Source: Lepidodermella squamata (taxonomy: Eukaryota; Gastrotricha). Taken from it: a stretch of DNA of 64,000 nt. The DNA lies in the NCBI GenBank assembly GCA_047495785.1, contig JBLDXI010000019.1, forward strand, positions 1,798,001-1,862,000, in the 5' to 3' direction. Both the position numbers and the translations under genes were made by a program. This document shows, one piece after another, positions 23,125 to 33,242 of the stretch (position 1 is its first letter; every line of letters begins with the position of its first letter). A model generated the notes under the pieces. The model ran no database searches and was not told the DNA's origin. It saw nothing but the letters and a program-made list of their open reading frames with translations.

Positions 23125-24297
23125 ACTCCATCAAATGCAGTTGATGCTCTTCGCAAGCCGGTGACTCAGTGAATTGCTATGTACTGATGAATGGTCATTT
23201 ATTCGCAACCGATATCAGTTTCCTACGCGATTCCGGCGAGAACTTGTGAGCGAAAGTGAAATTAGATCTTTCAATAAACTGGTCGTGTTCTAACAATAGC
23301 ATCGATTAATACAATATTATGCTTTTCTACAATGCTACTATTATTACCGCTTATATACAGATAGTGTGACTAAGTGATCAATCTGTTAAGAAAGACGTAA
23401 AAGTGTATCACTGTGTATCCTTCCCGAACGTTTGACTTTTGATCTTTGATTATAGCTACATTATAGCCACATTAAAAGAGGTTTAGTTATTATATTCAAA
23501 AATGCTTAACAAGCATTAGAATCTGGATAACTCCGCGAGTGTTGAAATGGTCTCGCGGTTCTTAACGTTTTCCAACATGCCTAACTTCAATTGTTCTCGA
23601 CTGCCATCAATTGTTCGGGTATCAGCACAACGTAGAAAATCGCGTAGAATAATCTGATGAATTGGGCTTTTATTTTGACGCCCAAATTACTGAACTTCTA
23701 ATCTTTACCGCCAACTGAGGTTATTTTTCTCAAAAAGCCAACGCGTAACGTCATTTTGGAGCCGTATAGTTCCAACAACTTGTGATTTCCACGAAACTTA
23801 GCTTCATTAGCTTATTCAATTAGCTATTTTTTGCTCAATTTTTTTCTTGATCCTATACTTACGTTTTGTTGTAATGTAAAAATGAAGTGATTGGCCACGT
23901 GGCAAACTTGGAACGTTGGCAAACTTGAACTAGGTCAGGCCAGCTGCGTCGTGATAATGCAATAGTAATAATATGGCCGAACACAACAGCTTTGATGGCG
24001 AATTTTACGCCGTCGAAGATCAATATTGCAGCAGCATTTTCAGCGTAAAAAACCAATTACACTGCCTAGTGTATGGACTACTTTTTTACAGGTGAAATTA
24101 CTTTTGCTTGCGGTTTTTATTTCTATTACGCAGCACGCAATTGTAGGCTTTATTGATCCACACGACACGAGGGAAAAGCAGGCAATGAAATGCTCAAAAG
24201 AGGTCAAAAAATAGTTTTGATGCTATTCAGCCATTAGCATAACCTCAAACGTTTCATTTTCAGCTTCATTTAAAAGTATCTTGAATACAGCACCAGG
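23125..24297. other. Intergenic
   Basis: Polyadenylation signal of receptor 4 at 23273-23278. A TTTTTACAG followed by a hydrophobic ORF (about 24092-24211, 'VKLLLLAVFISITQHAIVG') could be an exon of a small secreted peptide, but no first exon was found, so it is not called. Confidence 0.4.
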
Positions 24298-25245
24298 ATG
24301 ACAAAACTAACGAAGAAGTTGAATTCTGGCTACGAATGCCCTTTGGTTGGCTACGGAACTTACCTTGCTTCAAATCCTGATGAGCTGAAAATCGCCCTAA
24401 CTGCCGCTGTGAAGGCGGGTTATCGCCATATTGATACGGCTCAGTTTTACCGAAATGAGGGCGTAATTGGCGAGACTCTTCAAGAACTCTACAAGGAGGG
24501 CGTTGTCAAACGTGAAGACATGTTCATCGTTACCAAGTTATGGTCGACAAGCTTCAACCCGACTGTTGTGATTGACACTATCAAGAAGCAGTTGGAGCTT
24601 TTGAAGACGAACTGCATCGATCTTTACCTCCTCCATTTCCCGGTACCAATGCGTAGCATGGATGCTAGTTTCAATATAGAACTCGAGACTGATTTCACCT
24701 TCGAAGCTACGTGGGCGAAACTGGAGGAAGCTGTCGGTCTCGGTCTGTTGCGTTCGATTGGCATTTCGAATTTCAACATCTCTCAAGTTGAACGACTGGT
24801 TAAAGCTGCAAAAATCAAGCCAGCTATGAACCAGTGTGAAATGCATGTCTTTTTCCAACAGGACAAACTTCGGGCTGTCTGTGAAAAGCATGACATTGGG
24901 TTCACGGCTTATTCCCCGTTTGGCAACCCTGGGTTTAACATGATGCCGCGAAAGCAGCTTGATGTCTTCAATAACCCTATTCTGACAGAGATTGGAGCGA
25001 AATATGGCAAGAAGCCGAACCATGTCATCATTCGTTGGTTTTTCCAGCTCGGCATCTATGTCATCCCGAAAAGCACGACTCCGGCACGTGTCATCGACAA
25101 TTTCAACATTTGGGACTTTGAGCTGAGTGCTGCAGACATGGCAAAGATCAAAACCATGGACGAAAATGAACGTTGTGTCGGTTTTGAAATCGGAAACTTG
25201 GTCAAGCACCCTGATTTCCCATTCACGGAAAAAGGAAGCTGCTAA
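24298..25245 (+). CDS. Aldo-keto reductase
   Basis: Single-exon 315-residue cytosolic NAD(P)H-dependent carbonyl reductase of the AKR superfamily (TIM barrel). The catalytic tetrad is intact: Asp46 and Tyr51 in 'GYRHIDTAQFYRNE', Lys80 in 'VTKLW', His113 in 'LLHFPVP'. The cofactor-binding signature 'IPKSTTPARVIDN' starts at 256. Length is normal for the family (310-325). Substrate cannot be told: the C-terminal loop is short. AATAAA at 25392-25397. It has no evident functional link to its neighbours. Confidence 0.95.
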   Translation: MTKLTKKLNSGYECPLVGYGTYLASNPDELKIALTAAVKAGYRHIDTAQFYRNEGVIGETLQELYKEGVVKREDMFIVTKLWSTSFNPTVVIDTIKKQLELLKTNCIDLYLLHFPVPMRSMDASFNIELETDFTFEATWAKLEEAVGLGLLRSIGISNFNISQVERLVKAAKIKPAMNQCEMHVFFQQDKLRAVCEKHDIGFTAYSPFGNPGFNMMPRKQLDVFNNPILTEIGAKYGKKPNHVIIRWFFQLGIYVIPKSTTPARVIDNFNIWDFELSAADMAKIKTMDENERCVGFEIGNLVKHPDFPFTEKGSC

Positions 25246-26401
25246 GGCTAATAGACGATTAACACAGCTTTACTGCCGTTGGAGAAATGACATCTTCTGA
25301 AAGTGTTTAAAAGCGTCTTGACTCTTAAGAATTGATGTATTGATGTTATCATTTTTGTTAAATATTAGTTGATTTAGTCAAAACTTGTAAGAATAAATTT
25401 CAGTTCCTCAGATCGGCTTTCATCGCAAAATTGACTAAGAGTTGTTGATAGGTATTCTTGTTTATACAGTACAGAGCAGCAATAGGAAGGGAAATCAAGT
25501 AGCGTTCGACATACACAATCATGTTCAAATCCGCATCAAAAAGTGAGGCTATTCTATATATCGCTTTCTCACAGCTGTCCGCTTAGTGAGTGAATTCGGC
25601 TAATGGCAACCAGTTCGTTCATCTTATCAATCATGTCTGTTCGAGGAAGCGTGCCGTTAAAGCTGTTCGAGCCAGGAATTGCACGGAATCCAAGACGAAT
25701 GCGGCTGACGAATTTCAGGAGGAATGCTGCTCAAATTTCGAAATAGCCCTGGAGGAACCCTGTGTTTAATCGATATTGGGGCTGAGTGCTGCTCGGTTTT
25801 CACGAAGTCCCGGTGGGGAGAGTGCTGCTCGATCTACGATTGCTCAATTGACTTGGGATTATAAATATATTTTTTTGTATGGCAAGACCCTTTAGTCAAC
25901 GGCGGGATTCGAACGTACTGAGAAACTGCTACAACGATGAACTTGTCAGTTTTCAATTTATTGTAATTACGATTAATAAAATGATGCTTGCATCAAGTGA
26001 TCAAGTCTGTAAACTGCCCTTCTGAAGGAGTGAGTCTGCGCTAGGCAGCAATTGTAAAGCGGCCCGACGTAAGAGTATCGACAAGGTGCCTGTGACTTGA
26101 CGCAAAATCATATCCGCATGTTCATAGAAGAGATTATTTACAGCATTAGGGATAATAAAGGTATAGCAAGGTGAAAAGCTCTTTTGGAGTAGTTAGCTTG
26201 ATCTGTTGCGATATACGTTCTTATATAAGTATTCAAATCGAGATGTAACTCGCTACCAATTAGATTTCACCGATTTTAGTGGTAAATTTGCGGGGATTGT
26301 CGCTTGGATAACATGTTAGAGCGTCATCAAATGTCATTATAATAGTGCTCTTTTCAGAAAATACAGTCACATTTTCTCGATTTGATTCCCGCATCAACGG
26401 G
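25246..26401. other. Intergenic between convergent genes
   Basis: Polyadenylation signal of the reductase at 25392-25397. A loosely repeated 'GCTGCTC' motif with purine-rich surroundings occurs near 25724, 25786 and 25823. A CGGGATTCGAAC sequence near 25904 resembles a tRNA B-box on the minus strand, but no cloverleaf can be built. Confidence 0.45.
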
Positions 26402-29400
26402 TTAGAAAACCATGATTCGGGCAAAAAGCATGGTACCAGTTCCATCTTTTTCCACGCTTGCGTAACGTCCCTGTAAGGGCGGGGTACAATGGGCGGTAAT
26501 AATTTGATTAGGAACCGCATTCGGTGCTCTCAAGCCATCCGTCCAAATGTCACATATGGAGTTCTGAGCCAGGGCTGGACCCGCCGAGTTTCCGATCCTG
26601 AAGGTTAGCCTCATCGATACAATGGCGTTATCAGTCGACCAAGAGCCAGACGACGTAGTAGCCACGATAATTTTTGAAATATAAATAGGAATGCCGAGAT
26701 CGACTTGCAACCAGCCACTTGTCATTGAAACCGATGCGCTGAATGAACCAGGAGTGGTCATTGCGAGTAAATTAGCGGCTGTTATCGAATTGTTCGATGT
26801 TACAGTTTTGTAGGCAGCTAAATCTGTAGAATTGTCGCTATAAACACCGATTTGGCATATCTCGATCGTAGTCGCCCACATTGCATTAATCGATACGTAA
26901 CGGCCTGTTATTGGTCGCATGCAGTGGAATGTCACTCTGGCATTGTAAGACACTGGCGGAACCCTGGCGTTGCACTGCTGTTGCGATTCGATTGCGATTG
27001 TGTTAGGTGGGGTCGAGTTGCCGATGTGAATGTCAAAATGGCGGGTAGCTGTCGGAATGTCGGAATATGGACTACCCTTGAATCCTAAACGGGCAGCGGT
27101 GTAGTTAAAAAATTCGTCGACAACCAAACGGACAGCGTAAGCAACAACAACTGGTTTCAAGTAACTTATCATCGGGTTTGGATTAATCGCAGCATTAGGG
27201 CCGTCGAAGATTCGAAGACGTGACCCATTGTTGGGGTAGGTATATGGCACCCACAACACGCCGTCGAGACTAGTTAAAATGTGGTACTTTGTGATCCAGG
27301 CGGGTGCCGAGTTATGGCATTGTACGTAAATCGCCGTGATGAATCTGGACCCTGCGAATCTGACTTGGTAAAATGGCTCCGGGTCGTTAGTAGTTGGGAT
27401 CCATATCTGTCCTGAGTTGATATCAGGCCTCGCGTTTACTGCGGCTGATCCAATTCCCCGAGATGATACAGCTTCAACAGTATTCCATGTGTTCAGCTCT
27501 CCTCGATTGAAGAAATCTGAAACCATCGGATGTTGGCAGTTCGGCTGGAAAAAGTGTTTATAACAAACCTATGCAACCTCGAATCATCACCCTTAGAACA
27601 GGCGCACCAACCCATGTCATCGGGAAAATTCTGATTATGCGTGCTGCGAGATGAGGACGGAGGAAGTTCCACACAATAGTATCCCCGTCAAAATTAGCGT
27701 TGAATACCTGCGTATGGATTCAAGAAATTCACGAGCGATAGAATACGATTTCACACTTACCCTTGGGCCACTCACTTCCCTGGTCCACAACCAAGCAACT
27801 CTGCTAGTGCTCGGTTGATGCTGCAGTTGATATGTGGAGACGTAATAACCGCTTTTAGGTGATCTCCCTGTGTACCAATAGACGAAATTACAACCGGCTC
27901 GTTGAAGTCAATATAGATGTTAGTCTCTCCGTCTTGCAGTCTCCAGCAACAAGCGATCGAGCCCGTCACATTTTCATTGCCAACCCAACGGCTGTTAAGG
28001 CGGATTTGTGTAAATCTCACATTAGCAGATGACATGTAGGTTTGCCCTGCAATTGATGCTTTAGGAGTCAGGTCGCTTTCGCAAACATGGCCTTGAACTA
28101 TTTTTTGAAACAATCAAAATGTGCAAATAATAGCAAAAAATGAGATTACGTATAGTTGGAGTCGGACACTGAGTAGCGAGGTCAGCAGCTAAATACTGGT
28201 TCAAGTAGCCTTGAAAAATCGATAAACATGCGTAATCCCCATTGGCACGATAGCCGTAGTATGTATCTAAGCCAAGGTAGAAACGAGAAGTTAACAGGGG
28301 CCTGGAATCTGGTATAGGTGTTGAAATTTGTGCTGCGCCTTCGAAGAAGCCTTCGAACTTCATGTTTCCCGGTGTCAAGTCGAATGACATCATGTAATGC
28401 CTCCAAAAATATACGGGTACCGACATGTTCGGCATTGAAGGTTGGTACCAAGTTCCCGTACCATCGACATTCATGCAAGCCTCGAAATTCACAGTATTTG
28501 GCGTCTTCAGTTGGATGCTGTACTTGGCATAATTTGTTCCCTGTTCGGCAACGTTGAAGATCGGAATAACAACATTGCTCGTTGTTTGGCGATTGTAAAA
28601 AAATACACCAATGGAATATGATGATGCATTGCCTGTACCACTGCCAAAGAGAGTATTAGCCTGTGTGGACCAGTAATAATTATTCGTCATGCCAGGATTC
28701 GACCCTAGGCCTTTAGTTTCATCTGCGACTATCATTGGTAAATTCGCGCCTTGCTGCCACTCATTTCCAGCGGTCAACGTGTTTAAAGCGTCCTCGACTG
28801 CAGATTGGCCGAAGGAGAAGTCAAGGGGTGAACTGTAGACTGACATCATATCTGGAGTGGATGTGATAGGGCATCGTTTCAAAGCATAAATTTGCTTTCT
28901 GGTCAGCTCATTTCGGTAGATTTGAAGGCAGGCAACAGTTACCGACGGACCGACTCTGAAGCTATTCGTCGCAGTTTGCAGGACACAACGCGGCAACGCT
29001 GACGATGCCACTACTTCACCGTCTTGATATATTTGAAAAAATTGATCGCTTTGATAGTGATAGCTAATGCCGACGAACGTCCAAGTGTCAGGCATTACTC
29101 GTCTTGTTGAAGTTAGATTCGCACCGCGTCCATCGACGCATTGATATCCGCCGAACAATACACCATTTCGAACACCGAGATAGACAGTAAAGTTGTTTGA
29201 ATCGTAATACCAGCCGAGAATTGTGCCATTCGTAGCGGATGTAGTCATGATATTCATCAGAACAGTCGCGGCGAAAGGCATGTTCAGTGAAAGCCCCGGG
29301 GATGTGGTAATCGCCATACTCAGAATATCGTCATTCGTTGGTAGACTCAGAGCTCTGAAATATGGTAAAGCTTGAGATTATTAACGCGCTGAAGCGATCT

Positions 29401-31967
29401 TACGTTGATGTGAATCCGTAAATCTTGGTGCACTGCGACGATCCATTCACTGTAAAATTGGCTCCAAATCCTGTTATAGCGTTGAGTGAGCATGCAAATG
29501 GAAAAATAGCGACAGGAGCAGGATCTGTGAAAACATTCTTGAATTCAGAACAATTAAGATGCTGAGCTTTTCTTACTCAGCCATGGGCAGGTGCTGGCCT
29601 GTTCGATCTCTGAATGGTCCAGCCCTCTTGCGTAGAATTGCATACAAGCGATTCTGCCCGTCCATGCGCCATGGATCATGAAGTATTGGGACATTCTGAG
29701 TGCATCGGCAGCGCATCCTACATGAGCGATGGCGCGGTCATAATTGTCGATGAAAATTCTTGAGATTCCACTGGCACAATCTGCAGTTATCGCGAAAAAG
29801 AACCAGCGATTTTGTGGTACAACGACATCGGTAGTCGGCCATGCCCAAGATATGTTGGAGCTGCTCGTGTAATCCACCTTGATCGCTCGATTACTAGCCA
29901 GAATTTTGACATTCAACCTCCACATGCTAATTTTAAAGACATAAATCAAGCTAGTAGAATATCATTATATTCTGATCTAACTAGTTCTTCGCCATATTAC
30001 GCATCAAATATACATCTCCAGTTGCAGTTGAGTAGAAAATCCACATTGCAAACGTCCAACCATTAGCTGCATCTATGACGTTGATATTGTTTGTTCTAAC
30101 CAGCGCGTACCTCTCAGTTCCGCTCCATTGAAGAGATCCCATAGGGCGGCCATCCACACCGGTCCCATAGGTCAGCTGGTTCGAAAACACCGCGTGGTTT
30201 CCATTTTCCGAGAGATCATCTCCGCCCCGCATGATATCGAAAAGCCACAATCCATGAGGGTTCAGGGTAAATTGCGGGGGTATTCCGGGAGTTACTACTT
30301 CGACTGAGGTAATATCCGCTATGGAGCCCGTGTCAACAGTTACGAAGGGCCGATCTCCGGTCGTAACGGGGAAAATCCGGGTGCAATTTTGAATATGCTG
30401 CAGCCTTATCGTTCTCTGCTTGGTCAGTACAGAAGGTCCCGAGAGTTTCGTCATCGGATTCGTATCGAATGTGTTACCATTGACTGTTACATTAACGTTC
30501 AAGGCCAAGTTCGTCATATAATTCGGAGTATCTAAATTTATGAAAAGGATGTAATTGCTTCAAAGTAAATTTCTCAATGCTCACTTCTGCAGCCTAGCAG
30601 TTCGACGCGATAACAAATTAGGTTCGGAGACGCTTTCGGTATAATGTTGAAGAATCTCCCGGTTACAGGCTTCGGGATTTTGATTGTTACAACAGTCGTT
30701 GGATTCGTATTTCCCCTGAAAGTTGTTGATCCAAAAGTATCCGCTAAATCAATCCATCTGTCCGAATCTTGCGCTTTATATTGCAGAGCAAAACTGGAGA
30801 CCCAAGCAGACTGATTTTTGCATCCCTGAACTTCGAAAGCGTTCACGATGAACTGCTTGCGGAGATCGATTATCAGGTTACTCGGGTTGTTGGTACCTGC
30901 AATGCCCCAGTTTAAGCGGTAGTAGAACGATGCGGCCGAAGTGCCTGGAGCAGTGACCTGGCTAAACGGAACATCCCCACTTTCGATGCCAAGAGCTTCC
31001 ATGCAAGTAGCAGGGCAGCCATCGAATTGAAAATTTGCACAGTTCATATTGCTATTAGCGACCGTTGATATCACTTTAACGAATCGCAGCAAAACTGGAG
31101 AAAATCGTTTATAGGTGATTATAGAGCCTGCAGTTCCATTCATAAGCTGAAAAATGAGATAATAGAAGGAATTGATCATTCAGCTTAAATAATTACCATG
31201 ACTTGCCCTCGGCCTGTTGTTATTGGGGCGTAATATACATCGTCCAGACTGGTTTCGATGCGGAATTGAGGAATGCATGAGCTGTCGACGCATTTGTACC
31301 AGAACTGAGTCATCCAAACGTATCTCTGAAGATCAACCTCAAACCAACTGCCGGCGGGCGAGTTAGATAGCATACAAGCCCTTGATAGGTGACCAGCGGT
31401 GATGCGAGCGAAAGCAGGAGCATCAAGAGGCAGGTTGAGTATAGTGTTGTTGGTAACAGAACTTGAGGTGTAGGCTATATCGCTGACGTAACTTGTGTCA
31501 TAATCCAAAGTTTCAACTGATGAAATGGGGTCTTTGAAACACCGAGACTGCCCTGCTAACTGCATTATGACCTTTGGGTACCAAGCTGAGACACATTCCC
31601 TGGTTTCATGGGAACACTGATTCGTCCTAGCGATATTACTCTGCCAATCAACCGTGGACGAAATGAAATCGGTGTCATTTGTCAGCCGGGCCATTGAAGA
31701 GCCGTCAGGCGATATCGTCAGCAAAACGCATGACTTGCTGCTCATTTGGAACTGCGAGGCTTGGCAACGCAAGTTGGCGCCGCACAAAGCTGTACATACT
31801 GACTCTTCCTTAGCTGCTGTAACGCTTGATATAATGAAACCATCCAAATTCGAAAGCCCGCTTCCTGTTGCTGGAACCATTTTCGAGCCTGCATATCGTC
31901 TAAAGTGAGTACCACTTTCGACGAATGCCACTAACGCAAAAATATGTAACGCTGTAATTTTTTCCAT
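26402..31967 (-). CDS. F5/8C-LamG-fucolectin-type modular secreted protein, paralogue B (one frameshift)
   Basis: Nine exons on the minus strand: 31967-31197, 31146-30585, 30531-29982, 29926-29577, 29524-29404, 29354-28150, 28097-27761, 27707-27569, 27516-26402. The start is the ATG at 31967, giving a signal peptide 'MEKITALHIFALVAFVES', then a PAN/apple-like domain ('ESVCTALCGANLRCQ'), F5/8C modules, a half fucolectin-like module, three LamG-like modules, two F5/8C modules and two fucolectin-like modules. All exon positions match A and C. Exon 7 has two extra bases relative to A and C at about 27857-27858; downstream of them the homologous reading ('YVSTYQ') continues in another frame. Read as is, the protein stops soon after. 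This is either a recent pseudogene, an allele, or an assembly error. The intron at 29927-29981 has a weak GTTAGA donor. Confidence 0.85.
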
Positions 31968-33242
31968 TCTCCAAATTTTTGACAACTAGACAAAGCCTGG
32001 AAATTTGACCTAATGACTATTAGGCATTCAACGCCGAGAGTTATTTAAAGAGAAGTCACATTAAAATTTATTATCTTCAAGGTGGCTCGAGTGTTAAAAT
32101 ATTAACCTGCGTCGCTTGGAAACTGCATGTGCGAATTTTGGGCGATTTGTCTTATGACGCAATTAGTAAATTTATGCATTTACAAGTCGCATGTTTGCCC
32201 TCTTCGAGCTTGAAACCCGTCGCTCCATAAGATTACTAAGGATGTGAGCCGTGATCGGTGATCGAACACTATAAATAAACTTTATAACAGTTGTATGGCG
32301 ACATGGAAATTTTTTTTACTCGCTTATAGTCGTTAATGCTGCAAGCTATTATCATCTGCGCTGCTTTCGGCTTATTGGCTCTTTCTTCACTCAATATAGA
32401 TCTTTATTGATAAAGAGTAATTTTAATCATGAAGTTTGTAACAGGCCCAAGCATTGAATTAATGTTATCGAATGTTAATGTTTTGTGCACCAAATTGAGT
32501 AATCAATAATCATTTCTTGACTTGAAAGCTTGCCGCATCAATGGATGGGATGAGAGCGTTTACTGAGCATATGCACCGTGATGCTAGAATTTTCAACCTG
32601 GGCAAGACTGGTCAATGACTTGAGATACGATGATAGAATGACATCAGCTTACAAACGGTATAATAAGGTTAATTAATTTCTTAGTTCTGCTTTCTGTATG
32701 ACGATTATCACAATAATATGAGCGTAAGTCTAGCTTGTTTTTGTCACTAATGGATTAGGCCATACTCCGAAGGCTATAAATTGCAGACCGGAAGGGCACT
32801 GTTCACCTGCATGCTCTACGCTGCATGTTATCTAAAGCCGGCCTCGTGAGCGACTGTCGCGCCCGCCGTGTTCGCCCATGATCACAATGATCAACAGATG
32901 CTTTTCGTTCGTATTCTAAAACTGTAAAATAATCAAAAAGTTGTGGATTTGTTGGTTCCGCTAAGTGGGCGTTTGGTTCAATAAAACACCTATCATTAGC
33001 GGAGCCTCAGTCAATGCACTTGCGGCAAAAATAGATTTCCGATTCCGGATGACTCTTTCGTTTCCTACATGTCTCAAATAAACTCCGTAAGCGTTTAAGA
33101 ATTGGCGGGGGAAACTTGACTCCTTAATAACATTTTCGGCCTGGGCGTCCGGTTTGCAAACTCTGAAAAATTCGGAACTGGACATGTTCAAAATGTTGAG
33201 CTATCATGCGCTCATATGTGCAAAAGTTCGATCTATTTCAAA
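31968..33242. other. Divergent intergenic region
   Basis: Between divergently transcribed paralogue B and receptor 5; both promoters should be here. No coding potential, repeat or clear promoter motif recognised. Confidence 0.45.

Noticed and set aside
24092-24211. Hydrophobic short ORF after TTTTTACAG upstream of the aldo-keto reductase
   Set aside because: No first exon with an ATG in the right phase was found and the sequence has no cysteines or recognised motif; kept only as a note.
24538-25209. 223-codon ORF antisense to the aldo-keto reductase
   Set aside because: Shadow frame of a strongly conserved enzyme; its own translation has no domain features.
25719-25845. Loose repeats of a GCTGCTC-containing motif
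   Set aside because: Only three imperfect occurrences with unequal spacing; not enough to call a tandem repeat.
25900-25915. CGGGATTCGAAC, resembling a tRNA T-arm on the minus strand
   Set aside because: The 5' side of the stem does not pair and no D-arm, anticodon arm or acceptor stem can be drawn around it.
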